A stretch of 64,000 nt of DNA, taken from the NCBI GenBank assembly GCA_037389465.1, contig JAZARR010000197.1, positions 2,590,501-2,654,500 on the forward strand, read 5' to 3'. The stretch is from Baylisascaris procyonis (Eukaryota; Nematoda; Chromadorea; Rhabditida; Ascarididae). The position numbers and the translations under genes were made by a program. The notes under the pieces were generated by a model. The model searched no databases. It worked only from the letters and a program-made list of their open reading frames with translations, and was not told the origin of the DNA. Positions 12,491 through 24,600 of this stretch are shown here, in pieces; position 1 is the first letter of the stretch, and every line of letters starts with the position of its first letter.

Positions 12491-14152
12491 CGCCCTTAGT
12501 TTGTATATGTGAAATGTACTTAATTATATGATAACATATATGTTTTGTTCTGTGAACTTTCAAATGGGGAATACCAATGGGGTAGGAAAGAGATTATTTA
12601 AATAGGGCTTGAGCGGGAGATTCAATAGTTTGAGCTTAGTTCGGTTCGACTTCAATTTTCGTTGAGATGGTGATGAGGTCAGAGTTTTTAGTTGAGGTGG
12701 GTGAAACAACAAATAAAGGGCGGCCCACTTGAAGAATTGAAGAACTGTAACATTATGCGAAGTTGAAAGAAATATATGGGTCGCATTATAGATTAAAAAT
12801 CACTTTCGACTTGATTGTATGTGAGGTTGATGGTTGCAGGTGCGGCAACTTGATGCCAAACTGTTCAGCTAGTGATTTCTTAAAGGATATAGCTGCCAGC
12901 TGATTTGTCTTGACTAGTAAGTAAGGTTTTGATGGTTGATTGCTTATAGCTGGGAATAGCCAACAATATAGATCATTAGATGTTAGATCTGATCAAAGAG
13001 GAAGGTGGGGCAAATCGACAATAAAGGACAGCTAGAAGTCATTCTCCAGTTATGAAGCACTCAGAATAACTGCGAGAGTTTCGAGTGCGAAATATTAAGG
13101 TAGAAGAAAATAGGATTGTTTGGAACAGTGGAAGAAGCACTTTTTATTATCTTTTTGGCGTTATCACTAACGATGTATTGAACAAGAAATGAAGGTTATA
13201 TTATTCAAGTAAAATTTTATAGAAAAAACATTTTAGATGTGAAACTACTTTCCCAAAAAGGGAATTTTTGCCCGAAGTCGTTCATCTCTAATTTTTATGC
13301 TGAACTAAACAAGATTATCTGCAAATTATGTGAACTGTGTCTATGAATTTCTGCAACCCCTTCCATTAGCGCTCCCTTAGGACGTCTTCTTCGTTATGTC
13401 TCAGCACATACCATGTTCATTCTCAAAATAGGCTCCTTAATACGGCTCCTTAATACGCCATGCAATGTGCCTAATGTGTGCCGGTGGGGGGCAAGGGTGA
13501 TATCCGAGGTGAAGGCTTACACTGAAGGGACGATCGATATTTATAAACTTCTGGGAAGAATTGTATTGGAGGGGTGAGGATTTTTTGGGAGGAGGGCTTA
13601 TAAACGAGAGGATACGATGGTTATTTTTCAATTTACTGGCTATAGTAGGCTATTCATGTGATATATTATATTCTAGGGTGATATATATTTTGTTTAAAGT
13701 GAAATTTATTGTTTATGAATGATTTTTATTACAGTGAATGTACTCAATTTATTTTCAAAAATTTTTGCATATTTCTATAGTATCGAATAAAGATTTATGA
13801 ATTTAAAGAAAAAAATATGTGCCGGTCATTTATTATAGTGTGCTTATTTTCCACTATTATATTATTTTTGAATTTGGCATTGTCACAATTGAAATTTTCC
13901 TTTCATTTCATCCGCTTGAGTTGGCGGTGGATAACGATGAAGGATTTTATGGATTTGTTGAGGAGTATAAGATTCGATATTCCAACGAGTATGCCAAATT
14001 CGAGTATTGAGATCGTACGCAATTTGCATTGCTAACGATTGTATTGTGTTCATCGATATAACGTGGCATTGGTTGAAAATATCCTCATAGTAATGTTGTG
14101 TATGTTTAATTCATATTAATATTTTTTTGTTCATTTAGAGAGATCTTCGATG

Positions 14153-14217
14153 TTTTCTTTCTTCCTTTCTTCCTTTCTCTCTCTCCCTTTCTCCCTCTCT
14201 CCTTCTCTCTCCCTCAT
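14153..14217. repeat. Pyrimidine (CTTT/CTCC) microsatellite
   Basis: Uninterrupted C/T tract of TTCC, TTTC and CTCT motifs in the intergenic region. No coding or RNA feature is attached to it. Confidence 0.9.
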
Positions 14218-16240
14218 TTCTTTGTCAATATAGTCGTTTATATTTAATTCTGATGTAAATATTTTGAAATGAATATATTTTTCAATTAAAGAATGTCATT
14301 ATTATAAGCAAGAAAAAAATTTTTATTGTTTATTACCCTCTTATTTTTGTGTAAATTTTCTCAGTTGTGTGATGCTTATAGCGGCCTTGAATATGCGCAA
14401 AGGAGGGGGGGGGATGGTTGATTGTTGAACACTATTTTATTGCTCTGTTAGTTTCTTCTTTTTTTTGTCTTTCTATTTCAGAAATCTTAATTTTTGAGGG
14501 ATTGGGAAAGTAAGTTGCAATCTGCGTGCACATAAATTTTGCAGCATAGTAGATCAGATGAATATAGTAGATACATCATCTCAATGCATTCTTTGAATGA
14601 AATATTAAAGGAAGTGATATGAGGTGATATGAAGCTGTATTCAATACTGAATATTATCTGTATTTATTATTTCGAGAAGGGGGCTGAGCACAAATAATTT
14701 GGAGGAAGAAATTAACGGAGTTTAGCGCGTAGAAGCGATATTGATGAATATTGGAAAAGAGGAGTAAATAGAAGGGGTTAAGTTAACGAGGGGGAGGGGA
14801 GGGAGGGGAATGGAAAGGACCTGGATGAGGCGGTGAATAGAAGATGAAGGTTGTAACAAGGTTGTAAGAATAAGGTGTGACAGGTTTGAAAGCACCTTGG
14901 GCAACACCCTATCTTTGCAATTATCCTCCGGTGAGGTGTCAATGAGGCTTCTTATCTGTTCTTTTCTTTCTTTTTCTTTCTTTTTCCTGCTCAAAAGAGA
15001 TTCTATTGTTATTGACCGGCTGTCATTTATTGATAGCAATAGCATTTCGGTGAATGTGATTTTTCGTCGATTATTTTCCTATATGTATTGATTAGAGCAC
15101 ATGAGAGAAGCAAAAATATTGAATGAATTCGGTATGAAAACGTATAACGCGTGCTTGAAGCTATTTATAGAAGTGTAAAAGAACAACGCCACGCCCGTTG
15201 AATGTGATCTTTTTGCATTCGAACGATGAAAAGCATCTCTGAGAGGGATCATGTCAATTAACACCTCAATCTCAATTCGATTTGAGTCCCACCTCGAGCC
15301 TATCGACCTGAGGGGGAAGTTGATGAGTTTATTCGACATTTTTCTGATCTCGACCTGTTATCGTCCTCATAAACTGGGGAGAAACACTTTGATTACGACG
15401 ATATAATAAAAAAGTTGCACAAAGTGTTGTACGCTGGCAGTAGTATGACCATAGTTTTATTTGATAATTCAGTATAAGAGGTGTGGCACTCAATATTCAC
15501 CTCCTGAGATAACCTGTATATTCATTGCATTCTATTTATTTATTTATTTGTTTTAATCGACAAAGCATTCATTACGAATAAATGTTTCTTCATATCGCTT
15601 CCATTTCCGCTTAGATGAAATTGTAAAAGGTTAGCGCTGAGGCTGGTCTCATGACCATCGGATACTGATCAATCCATCGTTGTTCCAGGTGAGCTCTGAC
15701 TTGTTGCACACCAGCCTCATTCCAACGAGGTCCATCGTTGAAGTGACTCGGTAGGACGAAGCCAGAGAGTCGATTACCTTCTTTTGCAATAATTTTTACA
15801 TACATGAATATATAATATTTGTTGATCACCGGAAATAGTTGGATCAGAGAAGTGATGAATCGAATCACTTGGAGGCTATATGAGGAAACATTTTATTCTT
15901 AATGAATATTTCGTTGATTAAATTAATCAACTCTTGAAGGGAATCAGAAAATTGGTATACGTTTTTTTAGACCATTAAATTTTTTAAAAGTTTATAGAAA
16001 GGTGCCAAAAGCGTAATGATGAAACACTTCGCATCGGTAATCGTTTTTTAAAAAAAAGTCGACATCTTTGCACGAGAGCACTTGTCCACCCACAGATATT
16101 GAACCTGGTTGCACTCACAATCACATAAACAATCCAGGGTTGAATTGAAAAATATTTTCTACAATAGAGTAGATATGCTGAAGTATCGTTGAATGATGTT
16201 GTTTTTGATGATTGTTATAAATGTGAGAGAGGCGAATCAT

Positions 16241-16288
16241 CAATCATCGATCGATCATTGCGTGATCGATCATTGCATCGATCGATTG
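16241..16288. repeat. GATC-rich palindromic cluster
   Basis: Several overlapping self-complementary CGATCGATC and TGATCGATCA words lie within 48 bases, with ATCGATCATTGC present twice. It can pair with itself in several registers. No gene is adjacent. Confidence 0.75.
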
Positions 16289-18650
16289 CGTTCAGTGGAT
16301 TTGATTTTTGAACTTTCGAAAGACATCTCATCGGATGTTTAAACTGTTTATTCAAGGTTGCCAATATATTAGGCGTCTTAAGCGATCATTTTTCAGCATT
16401 AATGAGGTTATTATTGTTGCTGCCAGCTGCAAACAAATATCCCACGTGAAATTAATACTCAACAATTCGATGAACTCTCTTATCAGTCTTCAAAATTTAA
16501 TTGCTCATATGGCGCTTATTCCGATGAATCGATTCTCACTTGAAAAAATATTTGAATATAATCGGTTAGATTACATTTTATATGCGAAAATCATAGCATT
16601 CATTGATAATTGGTAGAATCTTATCATGCAAAAATGCTGCTCTGAGAAGAAAAATATTACGAAATCCAGGAAGATTTGCAGTAAAAATCCCGAAAAATCT
16701 GGATTTTTTACTTGGATTGTGATACACAACGCTTTGATTCAATTGCAATCACTATTTTTTATAATCCATTTTGAGAAGTTTATAATTTTATTCCATTTGG
16801 CCTTCCTGACCAGCCGCTTTCATCGGTTACTAATAAATAATGCATATTAGAAATGCTGTTTTAATTAATCTGACCGGTCGTACAAATTTTACAAAAAAAG
16901 ATTCATTTTTCTTTTTTTGAAATCCATTTGCTTTGAAGTGAAAAATCTACTGCTGTGAAATTTCTATGATTTGTTACCATTGTTGAATGTTTTTAAAGTT
17001 TTCGAATTAGACTCTATGTGATAGATGGTATAGCAGATCAGCTGATGGTATAGGTACAATTATATCTAACGAAATCCGTAACTCTGCCTCCCGTTGAGCA
17101 CATCTGACGAGTACACAGACACACATACAGACACAGACAAACACGACATCGCCACAATGCACTTATTCGAAGCCAATTAAAGAAAACGTAAAAAGCATTG
17201 AAAACGATTTTATGCGTATTTCGTCTTGCTGGATTGTGCCTGAATACTAAAGTGGTCGTATTTATGAGGGGCGATATAACGCTGCAAGAGGCAATTTGCG
17301 TCTTAAGACCATTTATTGCGGACCGAATTTCTCAATTCGAGCTGTTTAAAATTCATTTGATCCATTACGGTGGATTTTGTTGATTTTATCGACATGGCCT
17401 CTTTAAAGTGCATCATTTTTGTTTAATTGTTTCGATATATAATTCTATTTTTTGTGTTATATCTATCGTATTGGAGAGTTGGTTTTTATATTGTTGGGCA
17501 TTCATCATTTATATACCTAAAACTGCCTTCAATTACATTACTTAATGCTTCTTATATTTTTAAGGTTACTTCCTTGCGTGTAATACAGCTAGAACAATGT
17601 CCAAATATCCATATATATGATGCAATTCATCGGGGAACCCCACGAGAGGAAGAAGGTTGCGTCATTTAGTTGGGGCAAAAAAAGAAAATCACATGATTGT
17701 AGTTATAAATGCCATCAATTATTGCATTTGTTTAAGTTGATGCACACAAAATCACTAGGGATTGTTGTGGTCTTTTTGTGATAAAGATTTCGATTATTGG
17801 GGATGAGGGAATGTGTGGCCAGGCCACGACATGTCCCATGGGAGGGCCATGAAGCACAGTACTCCAAACCTTGGCTTCATAAGAAAGGAACATGTAATCC
17901 CCCATACCTGAGTGGAATCGAAATTCCCATGCGTGCGTGTTCTATTTCTGCACTTTTTGAAGTTTGGCAATTGGCATTGGTAGTATTCTTTCGCTCCGAG
18001 GAGAGCTCCTCATGTCCTGTAGGCACGTACTTATTACTTTCTGTTGTTAAAAATGCGTGACACATATCTGAGACCTTATATTTACAGAGCTTTAGACCTT
18101 ATAGATCTTTAAAACTTATAGACCTTGTAGGCCTTATTTTAGACTCTTAGACCTTAGGCTCGGTGACTTTTACTTCCTTGTGCTGACAAATACGCCTTGC
18201 ATTTTGGTGCTTCGCAAGTATTAAATTGATATTTCCGTGTAAGAAAGGCAAAGGCATCGCGTCTTGCGCGCCAACGTCCAAGACGTGCCACCTTCATGGC
18301 TGAAGATTCACAGATCATCCTTCTCATAGCCGAGCCCCGGGTTCCTTTTTTTTGCGCACCCTGGGGCAACGGATTCCCTGTACTATGGCTTGATCACAAG
18401 GCTATGGTGTGGCCGGTCACTTTAATTACTGGGGACAAATTTTTGAGAAGTCTGGAACCCGATTGCTTTTTGCTTAGAATCAGCAATTTCCGCCACTCGG
18501 CCATACTTGTTTTGTTTTGAAACGCAAAGTTTGCTAACATAGTGTTGTATATTCCACTGTGAAAGGGCATTATTGTACTTTGTTTGTGATGGTTTAAATT
18601 TTTCCTTCACCCTTGCCCTTCATTGGAAAAGTCTATTTTTCAGGTGCACG

Positions 18651-18653
18651 TCA
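18651..18653 (+). promoter_or_regulatory. Probable spliced-leader acceptor of the golgin gene
   Basis: A TATTTTTCAG acceptor ends at 18653, 14 bases before the ATG at 18668. No upstream exon is needed to complete the reading frame, so this is best read as a trans-splice site. The alternative is a 5'UTR intron. Confidence 0.55.
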
Positions 18654-18667
18654 CAGAAAGTGTCTGA

Positions 18668-21600
18668 ATGAGCGCGGAGCTCGTACGTTCATCGGCTCCG
18701 TCCAGCGGTTCTGCAACCCCTCGTTCTAAGGTCAGTCTTTTGGCATTTCATATACCATTGTAAAGTATCATACTGTTCATCCTTGGCATTTGGTGGCCTG
18801 TATAACGTGGTAAATTATGCAAGGAATGTCTGTTGCACACGAATGGCCTTTCCAGTTATAATTTTTAATAATTTTCAGTAGGTAACATTCGTTGATAGGT
18901 AAATAATAATGAATAGTACAGGTAATTCCCCCAAATATTCTTTCATAATAACGTTGTATAAAGCAAGCAATCACCTCTATAGGTGGTAGAGAAGGTCGAA
19001 TACACGTGTTTTTCAACTCGTTCATATTTCAGGATGCAATTCCAAAATTTTTTAAAACATTTAAGAAACTGAATCTTGTTGAACGGCTGCTTCCATATCC
19101 CCTTCCCCTTCCTCCTTCTACCTTTCCTTTCCGTTATTCCTTCTGAAGTTGTTAGTCATAGACGAAACTTTCTTTTTTTCATCGAAACGTCTGTACAGTT
19201 GACGAAATTTGCGGGGGAATGACAACTTTAAAAGTGGTTATTTTATTCGTTTGCCCAGAAAAGCTCTTCTGCTTGGCAAAAAAAACAGTCATATGGGCAG
19301 AGAAGGTTTTTGCAAGAGACTTCAGCAAGGATCTGAGTGATGAATCATCGTTTCACGAAGGAAATTCAACTACAAAATACGGCAGATATTTATTGTAGGT
19401 CGTACTTTTTGAGTATTTTTTTTAGTTAATTAGTATTTTTGAGCTGAATATACGTAATGAGTGAATACCAGAAAAATAAGTTAACGCTAGACCGATCATG
19501 TTGCAAGCATACCTGGTAGTAGATGGAGGGTCGGAATATTGAATTGGTATTCAGGAGATCGCAAAAAGTCCACGGGAAGACCACCTCAGAGATGGGAAGA
19601 TTTTTTCAAAAGAAATGTTGGATCAATATGGAGAAGAATAGTAGGGTATAGATCGTTATGGGAGGATACCGTGCAAAATGTCGTCCAGGAGTTGTCTGCT
19701 GTAACAAGAAGGACAGAAAGCTGTTTATCGACCTCTAAGGTTCTAAGGATCTGAATGTATGATGATTTAAAGGTCCGAATTTATGATGGTTTTAAGGATT
19801 TGAACATATAATGGCGTGTATTGCACTCGTAAAAATATAATGAAATATTTGTGGCCATGGAAGTATGGGAAGATGGGAGATCCTGATTGATATACTTTTA
19901 GTGATTGCTAAACGAATACCGATGAAATAATTTGATAAATAAAACTTTAAAAAAAAGGATTTAATGTGGAGTAATGAAGATCACATTAATGGTGCTGCAA
20001 GATGATTGTCTTTATGAATTCTCCTTCTTAAACTTAGCAAGTTTTTTTTAAAGTTTTTTTTTCTCTCTCTCTCTGCCTCTCTCTCTCTCTCTGTTGATAG
20101 CTGCAGCTGTTGAGGTGTTAAGCAGTGATGTGATTACGCTTAGTTACTAACTTAACAATTGATCAAACTACATTGAAGTCTGGTTTCTTTATAGTGTAAT
20201 GCTTTGAGTTGACGATTTAACTAAAATCTTCGTTTGATATACGGGGATTTATCCTTTTTAACTGCCTCCTCAACTCGCTGCAAGGATTAAGGCATAAAGT
20301 TCATGGGGATATAGACAAGGATATATTTAAATCCTGTTATCGAAACTGAAAGCGGTGCATTTGCACATTCGAGATTTCATACAATTTTGAATATTTTAAT
20401 GAATGAAAATTAAATTACGGAGATGAGTTCTGATTCAGTCAGTAGAACTCCTTGCTTGATCCCGAAACCTCAGGATAAACGAGAAGAGAAAATAGCCCTT
20501 TTTTCAATGCGTTATAATCTTGTAGTAGGTGAATGATATACGTCTCAAAAAAGAACGTTATATTTCAAAAGAAGTGTCCTCGAAAATTTCGACCACCGGT
20601 TGAAGTAGATAGTGATCCAAAAATGTCTCGCGATAGGGTTTCTGCCATGGCTAATCTACGAGTCCCTGAATGAATCACTTGGCGGGTGGAAAGTGGATCC
20701 ATTAAACCGGCTTGGCTGATCGAATTTTATAGGATCGAAGAAATGCCTAGTAGGTGTTATTTGAAATATAAGTTCAAGCTAAAGTGTGCGAGTATTAGTG
20801 CAAGAATTATAAAGTATAAATGTGGGCACTATGTTTTATCATTTGTATTGTTTTATTTCGATGACGATGGAGAGTGCTCAACCTTTGAAAGTTGTTAGAT
20901 CACTTGTTTTGTTTTATTTAAGTCTTTCTGATTTAATGTAATCCTATTTTTTGTGATCAAACCCTTTGACCGTTTGTTAAATCACCGGGGCATGTTTTGA
21001 GTTTTGAGCCTTTCCAGTTTCTATAATCACCGTTTTCGAACAAAATTTGTCTATTCATCACACAACGGCGGGGTTGGTGATGTCACTTTAAATGTTGAGA
21101 TGTCTCCATGCTGCATGGGAATAGGTTTGGGAAGATGATGTTTCCGAATAGCAGTTTAAGAGGGAAGACTTAAACATCTCTCTCTTATTCCCCCCTCCTC
21201 TCCCCCATCTGCCCCGTCACCTCTGAAAGGGTTGGTGCTGATGATCTGCAGTGAGATTGTAAAAAAATATTTCGAGTTTCCAACATCCTATCGGATATTT
21301 GCTCCATTTGGGTAAGGCTTTTATTATGAGAACAAGCGAAATTCCTCAAAAATGGTCAGCTTTTGTGGTTTTGCAAAAGTGACGAACAGGTCTTACGTGG
21401 ACCTACCTGCACTGGATAAAGACGCTTGATAGTGCACCTTTACAGGTATCACTCATATATTATGGAAGTGTTGTTGTGCATTTAACTTGGTGCAATTTTA
21501 TGAATATTTTATGTTGGTTCGATTGTACAATTCCACGGTTTTTATTTATTTATTCACGAGTAGATGAATAATCTAGAAATTATCTCACACCGTTTTCTAT

Positions 21601-24600
21601 GTGTAAAATGAAGGAAGATCAGAAGACGTGTAGTTGTTGATCAAAAAGGTCCGAACAGGTACTGAAAGGTAGAAGTTGACTGGATAAAGTTTTAACCTTT
21701 TTTTTAATGCTTGCAAATGAGACCCCCGGTTTTTTTTTCTCAGGTGTTATGATGCATGTTTTCACAAATGTGGTTATATGGCGTCATTTTGGAAAAAAAA
21801 ATGGATTTACCTGAAGAGTGGTTAATTAATGATTGATATAGCTTTTGAATTTTTCTGTTTTTTGACATAAACAGCTGAAATATTATTTTTTTTTTTAAAT
21901 TGTAGCTGGACTCGCTAACACGTGAAGATCTGATTCGATTTGTGAAGAAACAAGTGGAAAATGTGAAGGTGTTAAAGGCGGAAAATGCGAAACTCGTTGA
22001 ACAAAATGCACTTTCTTCGAGAGCATTTCAGGTTTGGTTTTTTTTTTTGCATAACCCAATATTTATATAAATTTAAAAAAACTTGAGATTTTTTGCTTTT
22101 TTTGTGCATGATGATAGGGATGTATCCCCTGCTTTGCGTCTTTAATCACTTTTCTTTCCTTTCATCTCCACTTTTGGCCATATCTTTTTATAAAAATTCT
22201 CGAAAAGCAATAAACTGTTTGTTTAAAATTGAATATATCACTGTATTTTTTGGTCAACGTTTAAAAAGTTATATCCATATCCTTGGATTGCATTATTTAA
22301 TTGGGCTAAATGTTATCCACGTGTTACCTTTTTTGTTCTTCTGATCTTTTCTATGAGGATGAGCGAGGATGTTGGCCAAACTTCTACTTCGGCGATGGAA
22401 TCAAGCTGAAATGCTTTTACATTGGTGAACTCACAAAAGAGTTCTTGCCATGCTACTTATTTTCACTATGTCTGCCCTCTAAAGGCTCAAAATTACCACC
22501 AGCAAGTGAAGGCTCGAGATTGGCACCCGAAACCTTTGGCCTTAATTAGGATGAGGCCGTATGCCTAAAGGTCGATTGTGATAACATGGTGCCCGTTCCC
22601 TTCATACAAACCTCTTTGAAGGGTGGTCGGTGAAAATTTCCGATGCAAATGAAAAAAGGCACGAATGAGCTCCGAAAGTAGTTCAAGTGTATGCGCGAAG
22701 ATATTAGCTTCATTCAAGGGAATTGAGGCCTTGATACACACAGTATGGGAAAAGAGGTCCAACCTGACTTGTTGATAAATTAAAAAAGAGAAAAAACAGA
22801 GCAAAAATAAATGCGTAAATGCGGAAAGTGGGAGGGGGGGAAGGGGGGAGCGAGAAGGTTATGAGGGGTGCATGGGTTATGAAAAGCCAAAAGAGATGAA
22901 AGCAGGAAGACGCAACAGGACCTGAAGAAAGGATGGGTAGTTCCTCAAATCTCCCTTAAGTGGCACTATCCGGTCCGATACGATTTCAGGTGGGGTGCGG
23001 TTCTCAGACGTTAACTACTCGATTCCTAAATGAAACATAAAATAACGTCGTTTATTGTTTTTTAAAAGATCTCTTCAAATGACTAGGTGTGCCGTCTGTT
23101 TTATTTGTATTGATAGAGCAATATCCTCAGGTGTACCCGAGATACTGTGTCCTAAGGTTTTTATGCGGTAGTGTGGGGTCCTTCCCGGGCAGTTTGGGAT
23201 TCCAATAAAATCGACCTAACGATAATCCTGACCGGATGGTCTTGAAACTGCAGGACTTCTTCTTGAGAGCAAGTGCAGGTTTCTTTGAGTGGTAACATGG
23301 GCGCTTACATATTCGAAAAGACGGGCGTATGCCTTTTATGAGATTTTTGCATTATTTTCTGCTTATCATCAAATAATTCCGTCAAAAGCTATTCAAAAAA
23401 ATTTCCTTCTAGTAAAGGATGAGTTCTTTTTTAGTTTTCTGAGCGAATTATTTCCTCTCAATGGATTATTTATGCTTACATCATCAATAATCTTTAATTA
23501 ATTACTTGTATTTTTTATAAATGACGTCACCTTTGAGAGATTTTCTTTTTCAAATTTATATCTGCAATTATAGGTTAAAGGAGCATTATTTCCGCATTGT
23601 GTATTCACATTTTATAATTTTAATTTAGCGATCACTGAGCTTGAACTTAGAGAATTTGTGAAGTATGATACAAGCCATATTTATGTAGATCTATCAGTCA
23701 GTTTTAAAATCAGATATGGAGATCTAAAAGCACTCTGAAAGAGTTTTTTTTTTCATTTTGCAGGTGTCAGATCAGGTAAGGACAGGTCTTTCTTGCAAGA
23801 TTTAGTTATATATATGGTTGCATCAATTAAAACATGAAGACGCTATTCTGCAGATTTTTTGTTGAAAGCATTTGAAAGAGGTTATTGGAGTTGCATGGAT
23901 TTATGCAGGGAGAGGGGAGAGGGAGGGAGGGAGGGAGGAGAGACCTGCTCCTGTAGATCTCATTTGCGCGTCTCTACCTTTCTCACTCCATTCGATATAG
24001 CACTAGGTATTTTTATATTTCATATTTTCTCTTTTCTTTTTGCATTTAATAAATCTACTTCTTGCTTGACCTTTAAAGCTCAGTCATCTTGAACCAACTT
24101 GTATTCAACTTTTGAAAGGTCGTAACCTTTTGCCGTAGCCAGAAGGAAACCCTTTCTGAGTTAATATGAAGGTAGTAGCCATTTAGGTAGAGGTAGTAAT
24201 TTAAGGGAGTTATAGCCTTTCTTTTAGTTGTTCGAGTTCAATGCTTTGCTAATAGTTCGAATTCAGGATGCTGAAGAAAAGTGGAAAAAGAAATTCGATG
24301 ACGCCCAAATGGAATCGATCAAAAATGTTGAAGAGACCCTCAGACTCACTGAGGTATTTTTTTATTTATTTCATCTATGCAGCTCGTTTTAATCGTTTTT
24401 TTTTTCTGGTTGTTCTCATGTAGTGATTGTTTTCTAGAGAGTAATACATCCATAAGGATCCATGAGCAATGTAGGAAGGTGAGAGACGCGATGGATGGAA
24501 ACCTCCCTCCCTTTTTAATCTAGAAATAAATCTTAGAGGTTGTTTTCTTTTGATATATAAAAATGTATTTTTTTCTTTTCACCCAGGCTTATCTTTTTTA

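Larger units (their letters stand above)
9875..18667. other. Intergenic region between hda-4 and the golgin gene
   Basis: Nearly 8.8 kb without a gene I can recognise. It begins with a 65-codon open frame continuous with hda-4 past its stop (9875-10069). It then holds a C-rich 20-bp repeat (10429-10491), a 33-bp minisatellite (12059-12490), a pyrimidine tract (14153-14217), a GATC-rich palindromic cluster (16241-16288), and a degenerate TAGACCTTA-like repeat (18070-18150). Some minus-strand patches look coding-like (15611-15868, 18154-18369), but I could not join them into a gene with consistent splice sites. The golgin promoter should lie near the right end; no clear core promoter is visible. 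Confidence 0.6.

Noticed and set aside
12003..12563. 186-codon minus-strand and 133-codon plus-strand repeat ORFs
   Set aside because: Both are produced by a 33-bp tandem repeat whose period is a multiple of three; neither has non-repeat coding sequence, splice context or a domain.
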